A DNA stretch of 64,000 bases from Hyphomicrobiales bacterium (GCA_900471925.1 UCGV01000003.1:62001-126000), one strand, 5' to 3'. Counted from the first letter of the stretch, positions 15,816 through 24,676 are shown. Numbers and translations are program-made. Notes: generated by a model not told the origin, from the letters alone.

Positions 15816-17651
15816 TCAATATTCCAGCGGCAGTGTCGCGTTCTCCAGCCACGCCTTGACGTCATGGTCGTGGATCAGCGGCATCAGCGCCTCGCGCGTG
15901 CGGTGATGATAGTCGTTGAACCAGTGCAGCTCGTCATGCGTCAGAAGCTCGGGAATGACGAGGCTGCGGTCAATCGGGCAGAAGGTCAGCGTCTCGAAGC
16001 TGCGCATCGGCATGTCGCCGCCCTCAACATCCTCGGCCTCGCGCACATAGATCAAGTTCTCGATGCGGATGCCGAAATGGCCGGGCCGGTAATAGCCGGG
16101 CTCGTTGGAGAGGATCATGCCTGGCAGCAGTTCCTGCGTCGCCAACCGTGAAATGCGCTGCGGCCCCTCGTGAACAGAGAGATAGGAGCCGACGCCGTGG
16201 CCCGTGCCATGGGCGAAATCGGCCCCTGCCCGCCACAGCGCGATACGCGCCAGCGGATCGAGATCGCAGCCGCGCGTGCCCTTCGGGAAGCGCGCCGTGC
16301 TGATCTGGATCATGCCCTTCAGCACCAGCGTAAAGAACCGCTTGTGCTCTTCGCTGACGGCGCCGATGCCGACCGTGCGGGTAATATCCGTCGTGCCGTT
16401 GATATACTGGGCACCGGAATCGATAAGGAAAAGCTCTCCGGCCTGAATGTGCCGGTCGGTCGCTGTCGTCACCCGGTAATGCATGATGGCGGCATGTTCG
16501 CCTGCACCCGAGATCGTGTCGAAGGAAATATCCTTCAGCGGATTCTGCATGCTCTGGCCCAGCTTGGCGCGAGCCGCCTCCAGCCGCTCCGCAGCACCGA
16601 TTTCGGTTATCGTGCCGGGCTTGCTCTGCGACAGCCAGTAGAGGAATTCCACCATCGCCGCGCCGTCCTGCAGATGGGCTGCGGCCGAGCCATTGATCTC
16701 GGTGCTGTTCTTTACCGCCCGCGGCAGCTTGGCCGGATCGCTGCCCTCCACCACTTCGCCGCCCGCCTTGCGGATGATCTCGGCCAGCGCATAGGAAGCT
16801 ATATCGGGATCGATAAGGATACGGCCGCCGTCCTTGGCCACCGCCGCAAGCTTCTCTTCCAGCAGCGAAGGCGCAAGCTGGGTGGCGATCTGCGCCAGAT
16901 AGGCTTCCGGCTCGATGCTGGTCTTGCGCTTGTCGAGGAAAAGCTCGGCCTTGCCGTCGGCATGGATGATGGCGCGCGCCAGCGGATGTGGCGTGTGCGG
17001 CACGTCGGCGCCACGGATATTGAAGATCCAGGCGATCGAGGACGGATCGGCGATCAGCACCGCCTTCACATTTTTCTTGCCGAGATCGGCCGATATGGTG
17101 GCAATCTTGTCGCTCGCGAGAACACCGGCCTGCGCCACATTCTGGATGACGACCGCGCCCAGCGGCTCCGCCGGCCGATCGGCCCAGAGCTTGTCGAGCG
17201 GATTGTGGGGCAGGAAGACCAGAGCGCCGTCGATCTCGGAAAGTGCCTTTTCGAGCTTGCGCACCTCCGCACCCGAATGCAGCCACGGATCGATGCCCAG
17301 CCTCAACCCCTTCTTGCCATACGCCGGCAGCCAGACATGTGGCGGCTCGTTGACGAGGTCACCACCGGTAAAGACCGCTCCGTCGACCTGTTCCGCCAGC
17401 TGCGTCACATAGCGGCCGTCGACATAGACGATCGCTTCCGTCCGGGTGATGAGAGCGATACCTGCCGAGCCGGTGAAGCCCGTCAGCCACGACAGCCGCT
17501 CAGCACAGGCCGGCACATATTCGCCGTTGAACTCGTCAGCACGCGGCACGAGGAAGGCATCGATGCCAAGCGCATCGAAACTGGCGCGCAATGCGGAAAC
17601 CCGGTCCCTGCCGAACTGCGGCGTGGAGGTGACTTCGAAAGACTGGAACAT
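15816..17651 (-). CDS. pepP: Xaa-Pro aminopeptidase, M24B family
   Basis: Dinuclear-metal peptidase of 611 residues that removes an N-terminal residue next to proline. Two creatinase-like N-terminal domains precede the pita-bread catalytic domain. The metal ligands are visible: two Asp in LIDSGAQYINGTTDITRTV, His in HGTGHGVGSYLSVHEGP, and Glu residues in LSNEPGYYRPGHFGIRIEN. The length fits the long eukaryote-like (XPNPEP1) form found in rhizobia, not the 440-residue E. coli PepP. I start it at ATG 17651 (MFQSFEV); 17 more codons are open upstream without a ribosome site. Convergent with azlD. Confidence 0.92.
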   Translation of the reverse strand: MFQSFEVTSTPQFGRDRVSALRASFDALGIDAFLVPRADEFNGEYVPACAERLSWLTGFTGSAGIALITRTEAIVYVDGRYVTQLAEQVDGAVFTGGDLVNEPPHVWLPAYGKKGLRLGIDPWLHSGAEVRKLEKALSEIDGALVFLPHNPLDKLWADRPAEPLGAVVIQNVAQAGVLASDKIATISADLGKKNVKAVLIADPSSIAWIFNIRGADVPHTPHPLARAIIHADGKAELFLDKRKTSIEPEAYLAQIATQLAPSLLEEKLAAVAKDGGRILIDPDIASYALAEIIRKAGGEVVEGSDPAKLPRAVKNSTEINGSAAAHLQDGAAMVEFLYWLSQSKPGTITEIGAAERLEAARAKLGQSMQNPLKDISFDTISGAGEHAAIMHYRVTTATDRHIQAGELFLIDSGAQYINGTTDITRTVGIGAVSEEHKRFFTLVLKGMIQISTARFPKGTRGCDLDPLARIALWRAGADFAHGTGHGVGSYLSVHEGPQRISRLATQELLPGMILSNEPGYYRPGHFGIRIENLIYVREAEDVEGGDMPMRSFETLTFCPIDRSLVIPELLTHDELHWFNDYHHRTREALMPLIHDHDVKAWLENATLPLEY

Positions 17652-17850
17652 GCTGAAAACCCGAATGAATGAAACGAATCCGGTTACTGGGATAGTCGCC
17701 ATGTTAGCGAATTTTCAGTCATTGGGGAGAAAAAGCGACGGGAAGCGCCCGGAGCCCATTGGCCGCCCAATAATTTGGCAGAAATGTGTCTCACTGTGGG
17801 GAACTGGCATGCTTCATGCATTGCACGCATGGCTGCAATGAAACAAACCC

Positions 17851-17879
17851 TCTGCCACTGCATGACGGAATAGCTATAT
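17851..17879 (+). promoter_or_regulatory. Sigma-70-like promoter for the small ORF/sRNA unit
   Basis: CTATAT at 17874-17879 matches the rhizobial -10 consensus exactly; 17 bp upstream TCTGCC (17851-17856) is a weak -35. Transcription would start near 17887, about 43 bases before the small ORF. An imperfect dyad (TTCATGCATTGCA and TGCAATGAA, 17815-17842) lies just upstream. Confidence 0.5.
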
Positions 17880-17929
17880 AGAGCCCATCGAACGGTTCAC
17901 GACGAACCACCAACAAAGGATTTTTTGAA

Positions 17930-18103
17930 ATGACCGCCTCTCTCTCGCGCTTCGCATACAGCAGCCCGGTACAGGCTGGCGAACGCCAGACTGTGCGTCA
18001 CGTCATCGGCGCCCGCCGCCCGCAGAATGAGGACAGCCTCAAGATGCTCGCAGCAGGCCAGCGTTCCACGCGCCACAAGGGCGCCCCGAGCTACGCATTC
18101 TGA
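17930..18103 (+). CDS. Hypothetical 57-residue basic protein
   Basis: A short gene read directly from the sequence: ATG 17930, stop TGA 18101-18103, with AAAGGA 9-14 bp upstream. The product starts MTASLSRFAYSSPVQAGERQ and ends RSTRHKGAPSYAF. It is basic, has no membrane segment and no motif I recognise. Support for coding comes from the ribosome site, GC-rich third positions like its neighbours, and a well-placed promoter-like -10. An alpha-r14-like RNA begins about 10 bases after its stop, so the ORF and RNA may share a transcript. The function is unknown. Confidence 0.6.
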   Translation: MTASLSRFAYSSPVQAGERQTVRHVIGARRPQNEDSLKMLAAGQRSTRHKGAPSYAF

Positions 18104-18109
18104 GCTTAA

Positions 18110-18251
18110 AGCCCGTCCGATCCTCCTCCCTCCACCGGACTGGCCTATCGGAATGCAGTAGAGTCCGCTTGAGCGTCTCCTCCTCCTAGCTCGCGGACAG
18201 ACCGGATTTGAATGCCGGTATAAGGCGGTGCCATCGGCACCGCCTTTTTTC
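18110..18251 (+). ncRNA. Alpha-r14-like small RNA with anti-Shine-Dalgarno loops
   Basis: This ~140-nt stretch folds into successive hairpins. Hairpin 1 has stem GTCCG/CGGAC (18115-18119, 18136-18140) with CCTCCTCCC (18122-18130) in the loop. Hairpin 2 has stem GTCCGC+GAGC/GCTC+GCGGAC (18163-18174, 18189-18198) with loop GTCTCCTCCTCCTA. A small ACCGG/CCGGT stem follows (18201-18219), then a strong terminator (18224-18250). The rhizobial alpha-r14 sRNAs (including S. meliloti NfeR1) are known for the conserved CCUCCUCCC motif in unpaired loops, where it pairs with ribosome sites of target mRNAs. The architecture matches; family membership is inferred without a covariance search. The 5' end is not defined. 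Confidence 0.68.
18224..18250 (+). terminator. Rho-independent terminator of the sRNA
   Basis: A perfect 9-bp stem, GGCGGTGCC (18224-18232), loop ATC, GGCACCGCC (18236-18244), is followed by six T (18245-18250). This is the clearest intrinsic terminator in the left half of the window. Confidence 0.9.
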
Positions 18252-18277
18252 TTGCCTTGATAGGATCACGGAAGAGA

Positions 18278-19156
18278 TCAGGGGCGATCGAGATGGATCG
18301 TCACCCAGCCATTGCGCCAGATGGTGCGCACATGGCGCAGCTTCGCGCCATTGTAGGCTGACAGCACTTTCCAGCGCTGGCTGGCAAGAATGCCCGAGAG
18401 AATGACCGAGCCGCCCGGCGCCAGATGCGCAACGAGCTGCGGCGCCATCTTGATCAGGGGCCGCGCCAGGATATTGGCGATGATGAGATCGAACGGCCCG
18501 TTCTCGGAAAAAGCCGTTGAATGAAACCCGGGCGCCGTCACGGTGCGGATACCGCTGGAGATGCCGTTGCGGCGTACATTCTCGGCGGCCACGCGAACGG
18601 CGATCGGGTCGATATCGGTTGCCAGCACCGGAATGTTCTTGAGCTTGCGCACGGCAATCGCCAGAACGCCGCTGCCGGTGCCGAGATCGAGCGCATTGCG
18701 CACCTTGCGCGACCGGACCACGCTGTCGATCACCTCAAGGCAACCGGCCGTGGTGCCGTGATGGCCGGTGCCGAACGCCTGTCCGGCATCGATCTCGATC
18801 GCGATATCGCCCATGCGCACCTTGTCGCGGTCATGCGAGCCATGCACGAGGAAGCGCCCTGCCCTGACGGGCTTCAGCCCCTCCAGCGACTTCACCACCC
18901 AATCCACATCCGGGATGACTTCGCGCGACAGTGCGGCATCGGGGAACGATTGCGCCAGCGCCTCTTCGACACGAGAGCGCACATCCGCCTCGTCCTCCGC
19001 CATCATGTAGACGGAGGCTTCCCAGACATCTTTCTTTTCGTCGATCTCGGTCGTACCGATCGCGAAATCTTCTTCGCCGAAGACCTCGCTCAGGAGGTCG
19101 AGGATTTCCTCGGCCTGCTTTTCAGTCGTCGATACGTAAAGGCGAATTTCACTCAC
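18278..19156 (-). CDS. prmA: Ribosomal protein L11 methyltransferase
   Basis: SAM-dependent enzyme of 292 residues that trimethylates ribosomal protein L11. The C-terminal methyltransferase domain shows IDAGQAFGTGHHGTTAGCLE, the SAM-binding NALDLGTGSGVLAIA, and FDLIIANILARPLIKMAPQL. The N-terminal substrate-recognition part (about 1-85) is acidic. The length is typical. The ATG at 19156 is preceded by AAAGACCGCC. It lies downstream of the SCO1 gene on the same strand with 58 bp between, so co-transcription is possible. The sRNA terminator faces its 3' end. Confidence 0.95.
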   Translation of the reverse strand: MSEIRLYVSTTEKQAEEILDLLSEVFGEEDFAIGTTEIDEKKDVWEASVYMMAEDEADVRSRVEEALAQSFPDAALSREVIPDVDWVVKSLEGLKPVRAGRFLVHGSHDRDKVRMGDIAIEIDAGQAFGTGHHGTTAGCLEVIDSVVRSRKVRNALDLGTGSGVLAIAVRKLKNIPVLATDIDPIAVRVAAENVRRNGISSGIRTVTAPGFHSTAFSENGPFDLIIANILARPLIKMAPQLVAHLAPGGSVILSGILASQRWKVLSAYNGAKLRHVRTIWRNGWVTIHLDRP

Positions 19157-19214
19157 GATAGGCGGTCTTTCCGATTGGGTTGTCCGCCGCCGGTCCCGGC
19201 GCCTTCAGCACCGT

Positions 19215-19817
19215 TCACCCCTTGGCGACGAGATTCTCAAGCTTCTTTATCGCCGTATCCGGGTTTTCGCCATAGGAGATCGTTCCCGCAAAACGCCCGG
19301 CCGAATCCAGCAGGAAGACCGATGCCGTATGATCCATCGTGTAATCACCGTTCGGATTGGCCTCATCGACCGGCACCTTCTTGGCATAGACGCGGAAGCC
19401 CTTGATGACATCGGCGATCTTGTCCGGCGGACCCGAGATGCCGGTAATGCGCTTGGAAACGTTGGAGACATACTGGTTCATGATCTCGGGCGTGTCGCGC
19501 TCGGGATCGACGGTCACGAAATAGGCCTGAAGCTTGTTACCCTGAGGATCGACCTTTGCCATCCAGCCATCGAGCTCGAAAAGCGTCGTCGGGCAGACTT
19601 CCGGGCAATGCGTGAAGCCGAAGAACAGCGCCGTGGGCTTGCCGCGCAGCGCCTGTTCCGTGATCGGCTGGCCGCTTTGCGAGACGAGCGTGAACGGCAC
19701 GCCGAACGGCCCCTCGGCCACGACGGCCTTCGTTCGGCTCTGGTCCAGCGTGAACCAGCCGAGCACCCCGGCAAGCGCCAGCACGGCGATCCAGACGACG
19801 ATGCGGAAATTCTTCAT
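19215..19817 (-). CDS. SCO1/SenC-family copper chaperone
   Basis: Membrane-anchored periplasmic protein of 200 residues with a thioredoxin-like fold, used to deliver copper to the CuA site of cytochrome oxidase. An N-terminal anchor (residues 4-25) precedes the copper ligands Cys71 and Cys75 in FTHCPEVCPTT and His163 in YTMDHTASVFLL. The conserved VDPERDTPE is present. ATG 19817 gives a proper signal anchor and has GGAACG upstream; the 26 upstream codons are ignored. No cytochrome oxidase genes are in the window, so this is a stand-alone copy. Neighbour prmA is on the same strand. Confidence 0.92.
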   Translation of the reverse strand: MKNFRIVVWIAVLALAGVLGWFTLDQSRTKAVVAEGPFGVPFTLVSQSGQPITEQALRGKPTALFFGFTHCPEVCPTTLFELDGWMAKVDPQGNKLQAYFVTVDPERDTPEIMNQYVSNVSKRITGISGPPDKIADVIKGFRVYAKKVPVDEANPNGDYTMDHTASVFLLDSAGRFAGTISYGENPDTAIKKLENLVAKG

Positions 19818-20191
19818 GCCACGTTCCTCGATACTTGGGTGCCCCCACCCTGTCGCCCGCGTGATTATAGTCGTGGCCGCGGCCGCGCAATTCAAGAATG
19901 CGTTTTTTCATCCGTGATTAATTGTCCCAGCTTGACGAATGCCAGACATGACGAAAAGCCGACATTAAAAGTCATACAAATGGAATTATCCCACCATTCT
20001 TAAGGGCTTGCCGCGCACGTCTTCAAGCAACGCCAAGAAATATATCGTTAGGAAAGACTTAAGCGCCGATATCTATATTTAGTAATGCATGCGGCGCTTC
20101 GGCGTTGTTCTGACATGACGTCAGCCGGGGCATGAACCGGACCAGCATAAAAATCAGGGGAATTGAACCGCCTGGGGCGGAGGGTGGCTTT
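19818..20191. other. Divergent intergenic region SCO1/mcp, 374 bp
   Basis: This holds promoters for both genes. Visible items: CTTGAC at 19931-19936 (a perfect rhizobial -35 hexamer, but without a -10 at 17 bp), and an 8-bp dyad AAGCGCCG (20061-20068) / CGGCGCTT (20092-20099) around an AT-rich 23-nt loop in the mcp leader. The ribosome site GGAGGGTGG (20179-20187) belongs to mcp. No small gene seen. Confidence 0.5.
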
Positions 20192-22159
20192 ATGACAAAT
20201 TCAATGGTTCGCAGAAACCTATCCGTCGGCCAACGTCTCTGGACGCTCGGCGGTGCAGCCTTCATCGGTTTTGGCTCGATGCTCGGCATCGGCTGGTATG
20301 AGAACATGCAGGTCGATGCCGGCCTGCGTCGCGCCAACGATATCCAGCAGAGCGTCGATCGCATCAACGACATGCGCCTCGCAAATCTGACACTGGTTCT
20401 GGCCGCCATGGATACGATCGTCGACAAGGACGAGAAGACCGTCCAGCCCGATCGTCTCAAGGGCATTGCCGATTCGCTCACTGCGCTGTCCAGCGGCTCG
20501 AAGGAAATGGGCCTGCTCGCGGATGAGCTGAAGGCCGGCGACCTCCTGAAAAGCTATGATTCCGATGTCGCAGTCCTTCGCCAGGCCGTGCAGGTGGATC
20601 TCAAGGCACTCGTCGAACAGGGCGCGCCGGACGGCGAATTCGACAAGATCGATGACCGCATCGACGCCGCCGGCGAGAAGCTGACGACAACGCTCGACAA
20701 GTTCGCCAATGACGGCACCGATGTTGCTCGCCGGCGCGTCGAACACGCCAACGAAATTTCCCACAATTCGCTGATCATACAGATCGCGCTCGGTATCTTC
20801 GCCATCCTGTCGATGGCAGCACTTCAATATATTCACGGCGGCTCCATCCGCCGCGGCATCGCCTCGGTGCGCGAAAGCATGCTGCGTATTCTGAACGGCG
20901 ATCTCGCAAGCGACGTCACCGGCAAGGAACGCGGTGACGAAATCGGCGAAATGGCCCGCGCCGCCGAAAGCTTCCGCCTGGCCGCCATCGAAAAGAACGA
21001 CCTAGAGTCCCGCGCCGCCACGGACCGCCAGCGCGGCGATGCCGAGCGCCGTGAGCGCGAGGCCGCCAAGCTTGCTGATGCCGAAGCGCTGAGCGCCGCC
21101 GTCATGGCGCTTGCACAAGGCCTCACCCGCCTTGCCAATGGCGACCTGACCGCAAGCATCGACCAGCCCTTCCGCGACGAACTGGAACGGCTGCGGCAGG
21201 ACTTCAACCAGACGGCCGCGCGTCTGCGCCAGGCGATGGGCGATATCTCCCAGAACAGCAGCTCCATCCAGGCCAACAGCCGCCAGATGCGCGCCGCAGC
21301 CGACGATCTCGCCAAGCGCACCGAACAGCAGGCGGCCTCGCTGGAAGAGACTTCAGCGGCACTCGACGAGATCACCTCCACCGTGCGCAATGCCACCAGC
21401 CGCGCCGAGGAAGTCGGCAACATGGTCGCCCATACCCGCCAGAATACCGAAAAGTCCGATGCCATCGTCGGCGATGCGATGGCGGCCATGGAGCGAATCG
21501 AAGGCGCCTCCCGCGAGATCGGCACCATCATCAACGTCATCGACGAGATCGCCTTCCAGACGAATCTCCTGGCGCTGAATGCAGGCGTCGAAGCGGCCCG
21601 CGCCGGTGAAGCCGGCAAGGGCTTTGCGGTCGTTGCCCAGGAAGTGCGTGAACTGGCCGGCCGTGCCGCGGGAGCAGCCAAGGATATCAAGGCCTTGATC
21701 GGAAAATCCGGCGCCGAAGTCAAAATCGGCGGCGAGCTAGTAACGGCTGCCGGCGAGGCTTTGCGCCAGATCGGAGAAGATGTTCTCAGGATCGACGGTC
21801 ATGTTAAATCAATCGTAACCTCTGCGCGCGAACAATCGGTTGGACTGAACGAGATCAATACAGCCATCAGCCAGATGGATCAGGTGACGCAGAAGAATGC
21901 GGCCATGGTGGAAGAAACGAACGCCGCCAGCCACACGCTCGCAACAGATGCGGAAAACCTGACGCAGCTGGTACGGCAGTTCAATATCGGCGAGGGCATG
22001 AACGCCCGTCCAACGCCGCGAGAAGCCTCCGCAGCCTCGCATCCGAAACACTCACCCGCACGGAGCCTCATGGGCAAGGTCGCGGGAGCCTTCACGGGCG
22101 GCGCCGCCGCCAAGACACTCGCCTCCTCTCCCGCCGGGGACAACTGGGAAGAATTCTGA
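20192..22159 (+). CDS. Methyl-accepting chemotaxis protein
   Basis: Chemoreceptor of 655 residues. A first membrane segment (about 18-36, [16 protein letters not shown]), a periplasmic helical sensor (about 40-195) and a second membrane segment (about 197-218, [18 protein letters not shown]) are followed by HAMP regions. The cytoplasmic signalling hairpin carries the conserved tip [22 protein letters not shown]. The last residues are NWEEF, the kind of C-terminal pentapeptide that tethers CheR/CheB. ATG 20192 is chosen because GGAGGGTGG sits just upstream. It is followed 2 bp later by cheW, so the pair is one operon. The ligand is unknown. Confidence 0.93.
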   Translation: MTNSMVRRNLSVGQRLWTLGGAAFIGFGSMLGIGWYENMQVDAGLRRANDIQQSVDRINDMRLANLTLVLAAMDTIVDKDEKTVQPDRLKGIADSLTALSSGSKEMGLLADELKAGDLLKSYDSDVAVLRQAVQVDLKALVEQGAPDGEFDKIDDRIDAAGEKLTTTLDKFANDGTDVARRRVEHANEISHNSLIIQIALGIFAILSMAALQYIHGGSIRRGIASVRESMLRILNGDLASDVTGKERGDEIGEMARAAESFRLAAIEKNDLESRAATDRQRGDAERREREAAKLADAEALSAAVMALAQGLTRLANGDLTASIDQPFRDELERLRQDFNQTAARLRQAMGDISQNSSSIQANSRQMRAAADDLAKRTEQQAASLEETSAALDEITSTVRNATSRAEEVGNMVAHTRQNTEKSDAIVGDAMAAMERIEGASREIGTIINVIDEIAFQTNLLALNAGVEAARAGEAGKGFAVVAQEVRELAGRAAGAAKDIKALIGKSGAEVKIGGELVTAAGEALRQIGEDVLRIDGHVKSIVTSAREQSVGLNEINTAISQMDQVTQKNAAMVEETNAASHTLATDAENLTQLVRQFNIGEGMNARPTPREASAASHPKHSPARSLMGKVAGAFTGGAAAKTLASSPAGDNWEEF

Positions 22160-22161
22160 CC

Positions 22162-22632
22162 ATGAACAACAATGCCATCAAGCAGACGGGCGCTTACCTC
22201 GAAATCGTCTCGTTCCACCTGGGTGATCAGGAATTCTGCATCGACATCATGGCCATCCGCGAAATCCGCGGCTGGGCACCGGTGACCCCGATGCCGCACA
22301 CCCCGCCCTACGTCCTCGGCCTCATCAACCTGCGCGGTGCCGTGATCCCGGTCATCGACATGGCCTGCCGCCTCGGCATGAAGATGACGGAACCATCAGA
22401 GCGTTCCGCCATCATCGTCACCGACATCGCCGGCAAGCTGGTCGGCCTGCTGGTCGAACAGGTTTCCGACATGATGACCATCAAGAGCGAAGACCTGCAG
22501 CCGCCGCCGGAAATCATCCCGGAAGCCCAGCGCGCCTTCTGCCGCGGCATCGTGGCACTGGAAAAGACCATGGTCTGCTTCCTCAACCTCGACACCGTCA
22601 TTGCCGACGAGCTGGCACGCGAAGCCGCCTGA
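22162..22632 (+). CDS. cheW: Chemotaxis coupling protein CheW
   Basis: Scaffold protein of 156 residues linking chemoreceptors to the CheA kinase. The CheW fold is clear: EIVSFHLGDQEFCIDIMAIREIRGW, then the conserved MPHTPPYVLGLINLRGAVIPVIDM and IIVTDIAGKLVGLLVEQVSDM. The ATG lies 2 bp after the mcp stop, implying coupled translation. No cheA, cheY or cheR is in the window, so this is an extra cheW outside the main chemotaxis operon. A good terminator follows. Confidence 0.95.
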   Translation: MNNNAIKQTGAYLEIVSFHLGDQEFCIDIMAIREIRGWAPVTPMPHTPPYVLGLINLRGAVIPVIDMACRLGMKMTEPSERSAIIVTDIAGKLVGLLVEQVSDMMTIKSEDLQPPPEIIPEAQRAFCRGIVALEKTMVCFLNLDTVIADELAREAA

Positions 22633-22655
22633 TCTCTCTTACTATTCGAGATGCG

Positions 22656-22681
22656 AAGGCCCGGCTCGTCCGGGCCTTTTT
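22656..22681 (+). terminator. Rho-independent terminator of mcp-cheW
   Basis: A 9-bp stem, AAGGCCCGG (22656-22664) with CCGGGCCTT (22670-22678) and loop CTCGT, is followed by TTT. It lies between convergent cheW and creA and could slow transcription from both sides. Confidence 0.8.
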
Positions 22682-23172
22682 CATTGCGGCTTGCCGTTCT
22701 TCCACACCACGTCCTGCCCATAGAGCGGGATAGTCGAGATCGACATCTTCGCCGAACCATCCGTCACCTGCCGCGAATGGGCGAGATAGATCAGCGTATT
22801 GTTCGTCTTGTCGTAGATGCGGTTGACGGCGAGCGTCTTCCAGATCAGCGACATTCCCTGCCGAAACACCTCGCTGCCATCCTTGGACATGTCGATATTG
22901 CCGATCTCGATCGGCCCGGTCTGGCGGCAGGCGATGGAATTGTTCGAGGGGTCCTCGAACCAGTTGCCGTTCTTGAACCGGTCGATCAGGCTGCGGTCGA
23001 AATAGGTGACATGGCAGGTGACACCCTTCACCTCGGGGTCGGAAACCGCCTCGACAATAATGTCATTGCCGATCCAATCGACCCCGACCTTGCCGACGAC
23101 CTCGGCGGAGACGGCACCTGTGGAAGCGGCGAGGAAGATTGAGCCAAGGAAAAGTTTGCGCAGAGCGGACAT
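22681..23172 (-). CDS. creA: CreA-family periplasmic protein
   Basis: A 163-residue protein with a signal peptide (MSALRKLFLGSIFLAASTGAVSA, about 1-23). The mature part shows the CreA signature: VGKVGVDWIGNDIIVEAVSDPEVKGVTCHVTYFDR, then SNNSIACRQTGPI. CreA is widespread in proteobacteria, but its role is not established; the name comes from the E. coli cre locus. Its stop codon touches the cheW terminator. It is the only gene of its transcript as far as visible. Confidence 0.9.
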   Translation of the reverse strand: MSALRKLFLGSIFLAASTGAVSAEVVGKVGVDWIGNDIIVEAVSDPEVKGVTCHVTYFDRSLIDRFKNGNWFEDPSNNSIACRQTGPIEIGNIDMSKDGSEVFRQGMSLIWKTLAVNRIYDKTNNTLIYLAHSRQVTDGSAKMSISTIPLYGQDVVWKNGKPQ

Positions 23173-23238
23173 GGCAACTCCCGTGTTGATCCGGAAGTTA
23201 AGATAAGAACGGCCGAAGCCTTTGCAAGAAACCGAGAG

Positions 23239-23829
23239 TCACGCCTTACGGCAGGTGCAGGGCTCGTAGCCGCGAGCCGTCAGCCGGCCGGGCTTCATGC
23301 CGATCGCGGCCGGAATAGCTGCAACCGTCACAGCCTTCACCGCCTTTGCCATCTCGATTGCCGCTGCCGCACAGACGGCGGCGTCCTCGGCTGCATTGTG
23401 GTGAACGAAACGCAGTCCGAGATGCTCTGCGATCAGGTTCAGCCGGTGCGAGAGGAAATGCGGCCAGATCCGCTGCGCCATCTTCAGGCTGCAGAGATAG
23501 GTAAGCTCCGGATAGGACTGCCGGTAGAGATCGAGGCTTGCCCGCCAGACACTGAAATCGAAAGCCGCATTATGGGCGATCATCGTCGCGCCCCTGAAAT
23601 CCTCATGGAACTCGTCCATGACCTCAGGAAATTCCGGCGCATCTTCGACATGCTCGGGGCGGATGCCGTGAATGGCGATGTTCATGCCGGAAAAGCGCAT
23701 GTCTTTCGGACGGATCAGCCGTTCCTCGACCCGCGTCACCCGCCCGTCCTCGATCCAGGCAAGACCAACCGAACAGGCGCTGCCGCGCTGTTCGTTGGCT
23801 GTCTCGAAATCGATGGCGATGGTCTTCAC
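23239..23829 (-). CDS. DEDDh 3'-5' exonuclease (DnaQ-like)
   Basis: Exonuclease-domain protein of 196 residues resembling the DNA polymerase III epsilon exonuclease. Metal ligands are visible in order: Asp-x-Glu in TIAIDFETANEQRG, Asp in IAHNAAFDFSVW, and the His/Asp pair in FVHHNAAEDAAVCAAAAIE. The C-terminal ~35 residues end CTCRKA with a small Cys pair. I set the start at GTG 23829 (VKTIAIDF), which places the first motif near residue 7 as in relatives; the longer open frame upstream has no similarity and crosses the intergenic region. It is not the main epsilon subunit, which is longer and sits elsewhere in rhizobia. Confidence 0.85.
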   Translation of the reverse strand: MKTIAIDFETANEQRGSACSVGLAWIEDGRVTRVEERLIRPKDMRFSGMNIAIHGIRPEHVEDAPEFPEVMDEFHEDFRGATMIAHNAAFDFSVWRASLDLYRQSYPELTYLCSLKMAQRIWPHFLSHRLNLIAEHLGLRFVHHNAAEDAAVCAAAAIEMAKAVKAVTVAAIPAAIGMKPGRLTARGYEPCTCRKA

Positions 23830-24100
23830 GGGCAAATATCCGAATCGTCTGTCCCTACCGGAATAAAGACAGCCGCATCCGAAGGCAAATTCCAGCCTGT
23901 TGACATCTGCACGCAAATGGCGAAACTTCCGCGCATGATCAACTCTGCGACCCACACCATGCATCTTATTGCCACGACCCTTGCAGGGTACGCGGGAGAG
24001 ATGGTGCGTCGCTAGCAGTCCGATCATCCCCGAAAACCCTGCCGAGGCGAGCAGGGTTTCGGAAACTCCGCTCTCCTCTTTCAAACCCGAGGAGAGCATG

Positions 24101-24631
24101 ATGTCAGCCAATCAGGATAACCCACCCGAGAAACCCGTCCTCAAGGGCCTCAGCGTTCGCGCCCTGCGCGTGAGCGACGCCGAAGCAGTCACCGAACTGA
24201 TGAACCTGCCAGGATACCGCGCCGGCACGCTGCGCCCGCCCTTTCAGAGCCTTGATGCTGTACGCAAGCGCATGGAAAGCCCCTCGCCCGGCGCGCTCAA
24301 TCTTGTCGTCGAACTCGATGGCAGGATCGTCGCCAATGCCGGCATGAATCGCTTCGAGGGACGGCGCCAGCACGCCGCCAACATCGGCATGGGCGTGCAT
24401 GACGATTTCACCGGCCGTGGCATCGGCACTTTCCTGATGGCCGCCATGCTCGACGCCGCCGACAACTGGCACGACATCAAGCGGATGGAGCTGACGGTCT
24501 ATACCGACAATGACGCCGCCATCCGCCTCTACGAGAAATTCGGCTTCGAGAAGGAGGGCCTGTTCAAGTCCTTCGGCTATCGCGACGGGCACTATGTCGA
24601 TGCCTATACGATGGCGCGGCTGAGGGCGTGA
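24101..24631 (+). CDS. GNAT-family N-acetyltransferase
   Basis: Acetyl-CoA-dependent acetyltransferase of 176 residues. The core reads VRALRVSDAEAVTELM, then NIGMGVHDDFTGRGIGTFLMAAMLDAAD (acetyl-CoA loop F-x-G-R-G-I-G) and ELTVYTDNDAAIRLYEKFGFEKEG, close to the RimI/PhnO-like branch used for amino or phosphinothricin-type substrates. The two adjacent ATGs at 24098 and 24101 both follow GAGGAGAG; 24101 has the better spacing. Upstream in-frame codons back to 23969 overlap a non-coding region. The substrate is unknown. Confidence 0.88.
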   Translation: MSANQDNPPEKPVLKGLSVRALRVSDAEAVTELMNLPGYRAGTLRPPFQSLDAVRKRMESPSPGALNLVVELDGRIVANAGMNRFEGRRQHAANIGMGVHDDFTGRGIGTFLMAAMLDAADNWHDIKRMELTVYTDNDAAIRLYEKFGFEKEGLFKSFGYRDGHYVDAYTMARLRA

Positions 24632-24676
24632 AAAGAACCGCGAACCCTGCCACAGATGGTCCGCCAACCTCTCTTC

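Noticed and set aside
16170..17672. 500-codon open frame opposite pepP
   Set aside because: Antisense to a complete M24B peptidase; no domain visible.
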